Source: RGIG5612 sp050944475 (GTDB lineage Bacteria > Bacillota > Clostridia > Lachnospirales > Lachnospiraceae). Taken from it: 64,000 nt of DNA. Below the pieces are notes generated by a model. It saw only the letters and a program-made list of their open reading frames with translations. It was not told the DNA's origin and did not search any database. Every line of letters starts with the position of its first letter. Position 1 is the first letter of the stretch. The position numbers and the translations under genes are program-made. Positions 16,381-24,833 of this stretch are shown one piece after another. The stretch spans positions 62,001 to 126,000 of the forward strand of contig JBMNRD010000002.1 of assembly GCA_050944475.1 (NCBI GenBank), given 5' to 3'.

Positions 16381-17064
16381 TCAATAGTTTCTTTGGCCAA
16401 AAATACTTGTTCCGATACGCACCAAATTAGAACCTTCATCGATGGCTACTTCAAAGTCATCACTCATACCCATCGATAAAAATTCCATATAAGCATTATC
16501 GATGTTCAGCGCATTTATGTCAATAGATAAATTCGTCAATTGCCTGAAAACATCCCTGCAATCTTCGGGATTATCGCATATCGGAGCCATAGTCATAAGG
16601 CCGCGGATGCGGATATTCGGAAGAGCGGCAACACTTCTTATAAGATCAATTGTCTCATTTTTAGTCACTCCCGACTTGCTCTCTTCTCCTGAAATGTTAA
16701 CCTGAATAAGTATATCTGCGTTCTTGTTAATTGCCGAGGCCTGTTCCCGGATTTTATCGGCAAGCCTGAAGGAATCAACCGAATGAATAAGCCAGGCCTT
16801 GTCGATTACCGCCTTAACCTTGTTGCGTTGAAGATGTCCGATAAGATGCCATCTGATGTCATCCGGGAGCTTGTAAAACTTATCACAAAGCTCCTGAACT
16901 CTGTTTTCTCCAAAGTCCCTGATGCCCATTTCATATGCCTGCATAATTTCTTCAATGCTGCGACTCTTACTGACCGCAACAAGTGTTATTTTGTTTGAAA
17001 AACGTGATCCGTTCGCAGCAGCGCGTATCCTTGAATTGATTTTTATTAAATTTTCTTTAATCAT
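16381..17064 (-). CDS. yggS: YggS/PLPBP family pyridoxal-phosphate homeostasis protein
   Basis: YggS proteins bind pyridoxal phosphate in an alanine-racemase-like barrel and help balance PLP and amino-acid pools; no catalytic reaction is established. Typical segments are VAVSKSRSIEEI with the PLP lysine near residue 33, FGENRVQEL, WHLIGHLQRNK and the C-terminal LSMGMSDDFEVAI with GTSIFG. The length of 227 residues is normal. It overlaps the upstream gene by 8 bases and is followed by sepF, the same order as ylmE-sepF in B. subtilis. Confidence 0.95.
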   Translation of the reverse strand: MIKENLIKINSRIRAAANGSRFSNKITLVAVSKSRSIEEIMQAYEMGIRDFGENRVQELCDKFYKLPDDIRWHLIGHLQRNKVKAVIDKAWLIHSVDSFRLADKIREQASAINKNADILIQVNISGEESKSGVTKNETIDLIRSVAALPNIRIRGLMTMAPICDNPEDCRDVFRQLTNLSIDINALNIDNAYMEFLSMGMSDDFEVAIDEGSNLVRIGTSIFGQRNY

Positions 17065-18436
17065 TTTTCGTTACGTCTTTCAGTATCTGGTCATATATTC
17101 GCAGGCCGTGGCTTGTATTTACATCGATTATATAGTGACCGCTGGATTCGCCTATTACCTCTATCAGCTTAAAGGTATAAAGCCCTCCTGAGGAAACATA
17201 TGCGCCCTGCAGGTTTTCCTTTGAATTTATCTTGTACTGGGCATTCGTATTCTCCTGTATCAGTATGTCACCCTGTTCGAAGTCCTTTGTGCTGACAAAG
17301 CAGTACTCGTCGTTCTTCTTGACAATTTGCGGGGTAACAAATTGCACGGACGCGGAACCGTCCGATGCAATTATTTGTTTCATGAATCCGTAATCCGATG
17401 TGTTCCCGCCGACCGTGAGAAATTCGGAAGGAACAACGAAGAACTGTTCCTGAGCCACGGCTGTTTTCGGAATTTTTAAACCGACAAGCGAATCGTTTAC
17501 AATACGTATTTGGACGAATCTGTCGGATATGTATCTGATGAGATATTTATTCAGGGATATTACTCCATATCTGTAGCCGGCCCTTGTAAATGTCTCAAAA
17601 GATGCTTCGGTTACAATGCCGTCGGATAAAAATTCGATTTCGACGAAGTCCACGTCGGAAAAATCATCATCCTCCTCAAGCCGGATAATCAGTTGCCAGT
17701 CCTCCGAGGTTATTACTTTATAAACTGCAGAGCCCTCGCTGACAAGGTCATTCGAGGCAATAATCCGCTTATTATAATTGGATCGTCTGAAGGCGGCGGC
17801 CTCAACATCGTCAACGGTATAATCTTCGAAACCGTCAATGTTGTGTTGCATGATTCCGGAAATGTCGGATTTGAAAATGGTATAGGTGTCCTTTTGTGAT
17901 AAGGAAACGCTGTTTGACAAAGTATCAAAAGCATTGCTGTTAATCAGATCAAGAATGTGTGATTTCAGCTGATGTTTGAAATAATACGCATCATAATAGT
18001 TTGCAGGATCAAATGCCGTGTCAAAATCAAGGATGATGGATTTAATTTGCTTAAGGTCGTTCTCGTTCAGAACCGTTCTGTTTCTCGGCGCCTCCTCAAG
18101 TCTGCCGGAAAGCTCGCCGCTCTCATCAATAACGTAGGTTTGTTCGCCTACACGGATGGGAATGGCGTCCCCGACGAAAAAATTAATATAACCCGTGTCA
18201 ACAGCATTAACAACGGTTTCCTCGCGAAGTGCAAGAGCCGTGTACTGGTTGCCGAAGTGTCCCTGACTGCTTCCGGAAACAACTTCATAGAGCTCTACCC
18301 TGTTTCCGAAAAAATAAGAACAAAAATAGATAATCAGGTAAATAAGGATTATCGCGCAGATAATTATAAAAATATTCAGCTTCTTTCTGCCCTTGCCGCT
18401 TTCGGCCCGGTCCGGAACTTTCTTTGGCATTTGCAT
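17057..18436 (-). CDS. HlyD-like membrane fusion/adaptor protein of the division cluster
   Basis: This 459-residue protein has a basic cytoplasmic start, one membrane helix near residues 20-40 (IFIIICAIILIYLIIYF) and a large extracytoplasmic region. The DLVSEGSAVYKVI segment and flanking beta-rich stretches resemble the lipoyl/barrel-sandwich part of HlyD-type adaptors. No ABC or RND transporter gene is next to it, and the central helical hairpin is not obvious, so an efflux role is doubtful. The position before yggS-sepF suggests an envelope or division function. ATG 18436 shares one base with the upstream stop (TGATG), so translation is probably coupled; a TTG one codon earlier is also possible. 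Confidence 0.7.
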   Translation of the reverse strand: MQMPKKVPDRAESGKGRKKLNIFIIICAIILIYLIIYFCSYFFGNRVELYEVVSGSSQGHFGNQYTALALREETVVNAVDTGYINFFVGDAIPIRVGEQTYVIDESGELSGRLEEAPRNRTVLNENDLKQIKSIILDFDTAFDPANYYDAYYFKHQLKSHILDLINSNAFDTLSNSVSLSQKDTYTIFKSDISGIMQHNIDGFEDYTVDDVEAAAFRRSNYNKRIIASNDLVSEGSAVYKVITSEDWQLIIRLEEDDDFSDVDFVEIEFLSDGIVTEASFETFTRAGYRYGVISLNKYLIRYISDRFVQIRIVNDSLVGLKIPKTAVAQEQFFVVPSEFLTVGGNTSDYGFMKQIIASDGSASVQFVTPQIVKKNDEYCFVSTKDFEQGDILIQENTNAQYKINSKENLQGAYVSSGGLYTFKLIEVIGESSGHYIIDVNTSHGLRIYDQILKDVTKND

Positions 18437-18855
18437 CAAAGTGCGAGGGCAATGAACTGCTTGTAATCTTCAGGAACATCGCTGCTGTCAATGGACATGC
18501 TTACAACGAATTCAACGCCGAGTTTTTTGGATAAAGCGACCAATCTGTCAATGGCGTCGCCCGCGTCGGCAGGTTTAAGCTCGGAAAGAATAAGAAAACT
18601 GTCGAAATAAATTGAAACTATATCACTATTACCTGCAATAAGACCGCAGACAAAACCCAGAAGGGTGTCGAGACTATTAACAGGATATTCCTTTACGTTG
18701 ATAAGCCTGATAGGCCTGGTGAGCTGAAACATATGCTCTGAATTCTTATCAAGATAAATAACAAGACCGTCTGACTGCTCTGCCTCTTTGTTGGCATTTT
18801 CAAGCATATATTTTGTCTTGCCCTTACCTTTTGTTCCTAAAACCAATTTGACCAT
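18436..18855 (-). CDS. Small P-loop protein of unknown function
   Basis: The 139-residue protein begins MVKLVLGTKGKGKTKYML, a good Walker A (GTKGKGKT) at residues 7-14. A hydrophobic strand ending in aspartate (SIYFDSFLIL, near residue 83) could be a Walker B. No other domain is recognised. GGAGGG precedes the ATG and the stop codon overlaps the start of the HlyD-like gene, so the two are translationally linked. A nucleotide-dependent role connected with the envelope cluster is possible, but I do not know its function. Confidence 0.75.
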   Translation of the reverse strand: MVKLVLGTKGKGKTKYMLENANKEAEQSDGLVIYLDKNSEHMFQLTRPIRLINVKEYPVNSLDTLLGFVCGLIAGNSDIVSIYFDSFLILSELKPADAGDAIDRLVALSKKLGVEFVVSMSIDSSDVPEDYKQFIALAL

Positions 18856-18890
18856 GATGATAACCCTCCGCTGAATTTTTTATAAAATTA

Positions 18891-19289
18891 TTAATACAAA
18901 TTACGCCATTCCAAATCGCCCCTGTTAACAGCGATTATTAAAAGTTCCGCCGAAGCAAGGTTGGTGGCCACGGGAATGTTGTTGGAATCACAAAGTCGGA
19001 TGATCAGGGAAAAATCCGCATCCTTTTCCGCTTGTCTTAAGGGGTCTCTTAAAAAAATCATTGCATCAATCTGATTGCATTCAATCTGTGCCCCCATCTG
19101 CCTGTCACCGCCAAGGTGACCGGGAAGGAAACAATAAACATTAAGACCTACGATGTCTCTGAGTTGATGACCGGTTGTGCCTGTGGCATAGAGGGTATGC
19201 TTTGTTAATATGCTCTTGTAGGCAATGCAGAAATTTATCATGAGCTCTTTTTTCGAATTGTGTGCAATTAAACCGATATTCAACTCCAA
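18891..19289 (-). CDS. mgsA: Methylglyoxal synthase homologue MgsA
   Basis: MgsA turns dihydroxyacetone phosphate into methylglyoxal and phosphate, relieving sugar-phosphate stress. The 132-residue protein has the family blocks GLIAHNSKK, YATGTTG, GHLGGDRQMGAQI (with the catalytic aspartate of GGD), FLRDPL and IPVATNLASAELL. Two positions that are active-site residues in E. coli MgsA differ: the Asp after AH is Asn (AHN), and the His after DPL is Lys. It may therefore be less active or differ in function. It lies between rodA and the P-loop gene in the shape operon. Confidence 0.9.
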   Translation of the reverse strand: MELNIGLIAHNSKKELMINFCIAYKSILTKHTLYATGTTGHQLRDIVGLNVYCFLPGHLGGDRQMGAQIECNQIDAMIFLRDPLRQAEKDADFSLIIRLCDSNNIPVATNLASAELLIIAVNRGDLEWRNLY

Positions 19290-19295
19290 TCCCTC

Positions 19296-20447
19296 CTAAA
19301 AAGAAATCTTTCTATGTATCCCAATATTTAGAACCACACCGATGCCGGCGAACAAAATCAAAAGCGAACTGAGCCCGGCACTTACAAAAGGCAGCGTCAG
19401 ACCGGTATTAGGTATAATCATTGTAACGACACCGAGGTTGATAAAGGACTGGAATCCTATCCAGGACCCGACTCCCACGGCAATTCCTTTGCCAATCTGC
19501 TCTCTTGCTCGCATACCTATCCTGAAACATTCAAAAACAATAAGTCCAAGCAATGTGACAACCGCAAAAGAACCGATGAATCCGATTTCCTCGCCGACGA
19601 TAGTAAAAATGAAGTCTGTCTGAGGCTCAGATATAAAATCGGCATTTTTCACACTGGTAATGGAATTATTCCTCAATCCCATTCCGGTCAATGAGCCGTT
19701 CGCAATAGCCAGAACGGAATTTTCCTGCTGATATCTTATTCTTTCCGCTACCTCGTTATCCTTGTCATAAAACCCGACAAGACGGCTGTATTGGTATTCG
19801 TTGATAATGTTCTTATCCGGCGGCAATGTGAAAATCAGAACCAAAGCGGCAATAATCGCCGGCAACGCAACAATCAAAATACGCTTAATAAAACGCTTGT
19901 GTAAGTCCGATACAAATATTATAGCACAAATTGTTGCAATAATGACAATAGAAGTTGAAAGATCGGGCTCCTTAAGAATCAGCACTATCGGAATGGCGGC
20001 AAGAATCATGGCAAACAATATAAATTTCCACGAATTCATTATCTGGGCGTTCTTGGCAACAAGCGTAGCAAAGAAAAAAATCAATAACAGTTTTGAAAGT
20101 TCCGAAGGCTGAACCTTAAGTCCGAAAATCTTTATCCATCTTTGTGCACCTGTGGTGCTGACTCCGAGAGGAGAAATAACCAATGCGAGCACAACCAGGG
20201 AAAATATGTACATAAGCCAGTAATATCTGGCCAGAAACTCATATTTGATAAGCATGAAAATTATCATAACGACAACACCGACAACAAGGCCGATTATCTG
20301 CTTTTGCAGAACGGTCTTATCGTCCGTAGCAGAGGAAACAACCCCCACCCCGATGACGGACAAGGTAACAACATAAAACACCAAACGGAAATTGATGGTC
20401 TTGAAACTGTATGAAGTTAAAGTGTCAATTATTCGTTTTAAATTCAT
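19296..20447 (-). CDS. rodA: RodA-type SEDS peptidoglycan polymerase
   Basis: SEDS proteins polymerise glycan strands from lipid II together with a class B PBP. The 383-residue protein is nearly all hydrophobic (about 10 helices) and has QPSELSKLLLIFF, KEPDLSTSIVI (with the essential Asp), the loop EEIGFIGSF and the C-terminal VTMIIPNTGLTLPFVSAGLSSLL. I chose ATG 20447, one base after the stop of the PBP2 gene; the frame opens further upstream, but that part overlaps PBP2. Pairing with PBP2 and MreBCD marks it as RodA (elongation) rather than FtsW or SpoVE. Confidence 0.92.
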   Translation of the reverse strand: MNLKRIIDTLTSYSFKTINFRLVFYVVTLSVIGVGVVSSATDDKTVLQKQIIGLVVGVVVMIIFMLIKYEFLARYYWLMYIFSLVVLALVISPLGVSTTGAQRWIKIFGLKVQPSELSKLLLIFFFATLVAKNAQIMNSWKFILFAMILAAIPIVLILKEPDLSTSIVIIATICAIIFVSDLHKRFIKRILIVALPAIIAALVLIFTLPPDKNIINEYQYSRLVGFYDKDNEVAERIRYQQENSVLAIANGSLTGMGLRNNSITSVKNADFISEPQTDFIFTIVGEEIGFIGSFAVVTLLGLIVFECFRIGMRAREQIGKGIAVGVGSWIGFQSFINLGVVTMIIPNTGLTLPFVSAGLSSLLILFAGIGVVLNIGIHRKISF

Positions 20448-20448
20448 T

Positions 20449-23307
20449 TTACTCTGAGTGGAAGCCCTCGATTGTATTTTCAACCGGCTTATCAAATACA
20501 TCTTCAAGGGTAATTTCCCCGAAATAATATTGCAGCAGGTCGGATAAAACACCTCCGGGATAAGATGTGGAGTCACAGTTCCTAATCATGCAGGCAAAGG
20601 ATATATCCGGCTTCCCGTAAGGCGCATAGCCTACAAAAGCGGCGTGGTTTGAGCGATACAGATTTTCCTCTGCTGTACCTGTTTTACCGGCAACCGGCAC
20701 TTTAAGCTCTCTGAAGAATCTGGAGGCAGTTCCGCTTATGGGAACAAGACTCATCCCTTGCTGGATTGCGCCCCATTCTTCAGGCTCGAGTTCGACAATA
20801 TTTGTTACAACAGGGTCGGCACTGAGAACAATGTTATCATTATTTCCTATAACTTTGTCAACGATGCTTAACCGATAATTCAGGCCTGAATTGGCGATAG
20901 TATTAACATACCTTGTCATTTGGACGGTAGCGTAACCGTTTGTTCCCTGCCCGATTGCCGTTCTGACCGAGTCCGTTGTGGATATTCTGGGTTCCGTCTC
21001 CCGCATTTCAATGCCTGACTTGATGCCAAGACCGAGCTGAATTGCATAATCTTCGATAATATCAAGGGCTTTTACACTGTTATATTCGCCGTGCTGGTCA
21101 AGCCCCATGTCATATCCGATTTGGAAGAACAAATAATTGCATGAGTGTTCAATTGCGGTCGTTATGTTGACTTTACCGTGTGATTCGGGTGCAATGTGAC
21201 ACTTAGGGGATGGAGAAATCTGTTCAAAGTATACCATATCCTCAATTATTGTATCTATGTCAATATAATTTTCAGCCAGACCGGCAACGGCCGTAACCAG
21301 TTTAAAGGTCGACCCGGGAGCGGTCAAGGCGCTCGTTGCGTAATTAAAAAGCGGTTGAGATTCATTAATGTTCAGATCATACCAGTATTTTGAATCCACA
21401 GTGCCTGTAAGAAGATTGTTGTTGTATGTGGGATATGAAACAAGAGCAATGACCTTTCCCGTCTCGGAATCGGCAACACAAAGTGAACCGGAACAGGGAT
21501 CAAGGGCAAGCATGGCAGGTGTAAGGGTCAGCCTTTCAATCTGGTTAATAATATATGTGTATGTATCGATTCTATTTTGGACAAGCGCAGTATACATGTC
21601 ATCCATTTGCAGCTTCTCCTGGTCATAAAGCATCAGGCAAATGTCATAAGGTGAAACATCACCGTTGTAAACCATATAATAAAGGACTTGCTTGGAAAAA
21701 TCGCGATTATCCGAAAGCAAAGAGACAGCATTTTCAACAACGGTGTTATAAATGGCATCGGAATCTGAATATTTCCGGCTTGAATCAAGCGCTGAAACGT
21801 CAATCCAGTTTTCCGCAATGGCGTGCTGGAGAAATATCCTAAGGGAGGTATTGTCATGATTCCATTCCTGGAAAGTTGCATCCCTTGCGTCAATCAGGCT
21901 TTTGTCCAGGATACCGGTTGAACCGAGCAAATCGTAAACAAAATCCATGTACTCCTTATATTCCTCGGTAAGAAGGTTTGAAGGCTTGGCTGCTGGATTA
22001 TACAGCTCGGCAGCGATGTTTCGGACTGCTTCTTTCTTCTTTTCTCCAAAGATTTCAAGGGTTTTTTTCTCTCTTTCCGATGCGTCCTCTCGAGAGAATT
22101 TGGTAAAATCGATAATATTTGTAAGCAGCTTGTAGTAAACATCCTTAATGGGAATGTAGACGTATGTCTGCTTTTCCTTTTTGTCCACATCGCCGTCAAC
22201 GATTTTATTAATAAGAGCGGCGGCAAGCTTTTTTTCAAGGATGTTGTAAGCCGCCATTTGCATGTTTAAATCTACTGTCAGATAAAGGTCGTTACCGCTT
22301 TGTGACTTTGTTTCGTCAAGAACCTCCAAGATATTTCCCGTGCTGTCAACAAACACGGATTTGGTGCCTTTTATGCCCTGCAGGTAAGAATCAAAGGATT
22401 GCTCAACCCCGGATTTACCGACATAATCTCCGACGGAATATGTTATTCCGGCTTCATTTTCAAGATTATATTCTTCCAGCTCCTCACCTGATATTTCGCC
22501 GATGTAGCCGATTATATGCGAAAAATATTCCGCATGATTATAAAGGCGTTTATATTCTTCAACAACCTCTACCCCGGTCATGTCGTCAGTTGATTCAAGA
22601 ATGGCAGCGACTGTCTTCAAGTTGACATTCTTCGCAATGATTGTTGAGACATACTTACGGTATGCGGTCAGGGAAAGCGCATAACGGATTGTGACTATCT
22701 TCAGCTGTTCTTGTCTTGAATAATCGTTACTGATCTCATATCTTTCATCGCACAGGTAATTCATAATCTGGTCCGCAGTATATTTATCATAGCCCTTTTC
22801 CCTCAGCTTATCCGAGGAAACACCGAAAATGTTAATTAAGAAAGTTGTTTGCTTGGTAACCGGATTGCTCTTGAAGACGTAGCGGCCATAATCATCAAGC
22901 TCGATATTGAAATCGTCGATAATTTTGTCACCGTTGGACTCGATCAGTTTTACCATCCGATCGATGATGCCGTTAATTATTTCGCCTTTTTCATCAGAGC
23001 TGGGAATCTCATCTGTCATGGCTACGGAATACGAAAGTTCATTATAGGCAAGCAGATTTCCGCTTGCGTCATATATTTTCCCTCTTGCCGCGTTGGTTGT
23101 TATAACTTTCTGGGCCTTTTGGGTAAAGTTTTCGGTAAAATATTCGGTTTTGATAATCTGCAGGTAAAAAAGCCGCACCACAACGATGGTAAACAAAAGA
23201 AAAATGGCGGTAAGCATTCCGTGCATTCTTGAGGAAAAAATCTTAAGAAAAATTGCCTTAAGACGGTCAATGAGGTATATGAATTTATCCTTGATACGCT
23301 GCTTCAT
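20449..23307 (-). CDS. mrdA: Penicillin-binding protein 2 with a large insertion
   Basis: This class B transpeptidase crosslinks peptidoglycan for cell elongation. The 952-residue protein has a membrane anchor (residues ~32-52), a dimerisation/pedestal domain (AARGKIYDASGNLLAYN near 73-89), and the transpeptidase domain with STFK at 666-669, SCN at 722-724 and KTGTAE at 875-880. Common PBP2 proteins have 600-720 residues; the excess is mainly a charged helical insertion of about 240 residues (roughly 360-610) between the DLNMQMAA helix and the LALDPCSGSL segment. It overlaps mreD by 4 bases and is followed by rodA. Confidence 0.93.
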   Translation of the reverse strand: MKQRIKDKFIYLIDRLKAIFLKIFSSRMHGMLTAIFLLFTIVVVRLFYLQIIKTEYFTENFTQKAQKVITTNAARGKIYDASGNLLAYNELSYSVAMTDEIPSSDEKGEIINGIIDRMVKLIESNGDKIIDDFNIELDDYGRYVFKSNPVTKQTTFLINIFGVSSDKLREKGYDKYTADQIMNYLCDERYEISNDYSRQEQLKIVTIRYALSLTAYRKYVSTIIAKNVNLKTVAAILESTDDMTGVEVVEEYKRLYNHAEYFSHIIGYIGEISGEELEEYNLENEAGITYSVGDYVGKSGVEQSFDSYLQGIKGTKSVFVDSTGNILEVLDETKSQSGNDLYLTVDLNMQMAAYNILEKKLAAALINKIVDGDVDKKEKQTYVYIPIKDVYYKLLTNIIDFTKFSREDASEREKKTLEIFGEKKKEAVRNIAAELYNPAAKPSNLLTEEYKEYMDFVYDLLGSTGILDKSLIDARDATFQEWNHDNTSLRIFLQHAIAENWIDVSALDSSRKYSDSDAIYNTVVENAVSLLSDNRDFSKQVLYYMVYNGDVSPYDICLMLYDQEKLQMDDMYTALVQNRIDTYTYIINQIERLTLTPAMLALDPCSGSLCVADSETGKVIALVSYPTYNNNLLTGTVDSKYWYDLNINESQPLFNYATSALTAPGSTFKLVTAVAGLAENYIDIDTIIEDMVYFEQISPSPKCHIAPESHGKVNITTAIEHSCNYLFFQIGYDMGLDQHGEYNSVKALDIIEDYAIQLGLGIKSGIEMRETEPRISTTDSVRTAIGQGTNGYATVQMTRYVNTIANSGLNYRLSIVDKVIGNNDNIVLSADPVVTNIVELEPEEWGAIQQGMSLVPISGTASRFFRELKVPVAGKTGTAEENLYRSNHAAFVGYAPYGKPDISFACMIRNCDSTSYPGGVLSDLLQYYFGEITLEDVFDKPVENTIEGFHSE

Positions 23308-23831
23308 ATGTTGTCGGCCTCCAAATCATAGTGAAGGTACATACGTTTAATAAGCAGAGTCAAGGGCTTGAATAGGATGATTCCCATTAACAAAGTAAAG
23401 ATAAATTCGGGAATAATAACATGAACAAGAGAATGCCAAAAGGCAAATCTCGAATGAAGAATGAACCAAACAAAGTAGTAAACAAGTGCGTTGAGCAAGT
23501 CAAATATCATAAGAATAATAATCTGCGAAAGAAATGTATTCGAATAAAAAAGCTTCTTTAATGCTCCGCATATCAGTCCGATAAGGAGCAGAATAAGCGC
23601 ATTGTAACCTATGACCTGACAGTAGAATACATCGACAAAAAGACCGGAAAAGAAGCCTACCAGCATTCCTGCATTTTTATCGCGGGTGAACGCAAAAGCA
23701 AAGGTGAGAATAAGCATGAGATTGGGTGCGCAGTTGATTTCAGGGATGAGGATAAAAACTGAAAACTGCAACAGGAATGACACGAGAATCAATATGAACA
23801 TTATGAAGAAATTTCTGATTCTGCGCCACAT
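23304..23831 (-). CDS. mreD: Rod shape-determining protein MreD
   Basis: MreD is a small membrane protein of the elongasome that links MreC to PBP2/RodA. The 175-residue sequence is hydrophobic with about five helices. It contains the moderately conserved region PNLMLILTFAFAF and GFFSGLFVDVFY. Recognition rests on size, hydrophobicity and position between mreC and the PBP2 gene. It begins on the stop codon of mreC (TAATG) and overlaps the PBP2 start by 4 bases. Confidence 0.9.
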   Translation of the reverse strand: MWRRIRNFFIMFILILVSFLLQFSVFILIPEINCAPNLMLILTFAFAFTRDKNAGMLVGFFSGLFVDVFYCQVIGYNALILLLIGLICGALKKLFYSNTFLSQIIILMIFDLLNALVYYFVWFILHSRFAFWHSLVHVIIPEFIFTLLMGIILFKPLTLLIKRMYLHYDLEADNI

Positions 23832-24832
23832 TAATCCGAGGTCTCCTTAAGGCTGGTGATAATCAGAATCTCACTGAGATTGTCAAAGTCAACAACAGGT
23901 GTAATGTGTCCGGACTGCGTCAGCTCATTCCCGTCTATCTGAAAATCGGTAACATATCCGATCAACAGACCGGGAAGACAGATGGAACTTACGCTTGAGG
24001 TTACGACTGCATCACCCTCTTTAATATTGGCGGTTATGCTGGCATTGGTAAAATCAATTATGTTGCTGTCCATGGATGAGAGGTTTCCGCTGACAATACA
24101 AAGATCCGTACTGAACTCAAACATGGCGCTTATGTTACTGTCATCGTTTATTATCGTCCTGACTGTGGCATAATTACGCCCAACATCCGACACAACTCCC
24201 ACAAGGCCGCCATGTGCGACAACGTTCATATTTTGCTGTATTCCGTCCTCATAGCCTTTGTTGACGGTAAATAAGGAGAACCACTTTGAAGCATCCTTTG
24301 AAATGATTGTGGCGGCTATTGTTTCGTATTCACTGTACTCGGATCTGATGTTAAGCAGATTCTTGTACCTGTCAAGTTCACCAAGCTGCTGGCGAAGCTC
24401 GTTATTGGTTGTACGCAATTTTATTATTTCACTGCGCAGGCGCTCATTTTCCGCTGCAATATCCCTTACTGTGTTGATTTCGTCAAGCCTGTCCGAAATC
24501 CAGGATCCGACAACATTAACGCCTGACTGCGCCGGCACAACAATTGCCGAGGCCACGTATTTAAAGGGTCTGGCAACCTCTTCATATAGAGCGGAAAGGA
24601 CTATCAGCACCAGACATATCACTGCAAGAATTCCGAAAAGAAGCTTTGAATTCATCTTGAAGGGCTCTTTTTTGCCCGGAGATTTGTGGATTTTGAAGTT
24701 GTTCAGGAAGTCCTTAAGCCCGCGGCTTGCCGTCTTTTCAATCAGCGGCTCGTCGGTAGCATCCACAAGACTGCTTGCTTCATTATCAGGCCTTTCTTTT
24801 TCGGCGGAAAAAATATCATATTCCTTTGACAT
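23831..24832 (-). CDS. mreC: Rod shape-determining protein MreC
   Basis: MreC is an extracytoplasmic scaffold that activates PBP2-RodA. The protein has an unusually long charged cytoplasmic N-terminus (~60 residues), a membrane helix near residues 64-82 (LLFGILAVICLVLIVLS), a coiled coil (ERLRSEIIKLRTTNNELRQQL) and the beta-barrel domains with GGLVGVVSDVG and PGLLIGYVTDF. I chose ATG 24832, one base after the mreB stop, giving 333 residues; the frame could start 15 codons earlier inside mreB. Confidence 0.93.
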   Translation of the reverse strand: MSKEYDIFSAEKERPDNEASSLVDATDEPLIEKTASRGLKDFLNNFKIHKSPGKKEPFKMNSKLLFGILAVICLVLIVLSALYEEVARPFKYVASAIVVPAQSGVNVVGSWISDRLDEINTVRDIAAENERLRSEIIKLRTTNNELRQQLGELDRYKNLLNIRSEYSEYETIAATIISKDASKWFSLFTVNKGYEDGIQQNMNVVAHGGLVGVVSDVGRNYATVRTIINDDSNISAMFEFSTDLCIVSGNLSSMDSNIIDFTNASITANIKEGDAVVTSSVSSICLPGLLIGYVTDFQIDGNELTQSGHITPVVDFDNLSEILIITSLKETSD

Positions 24833-24833
24833 A

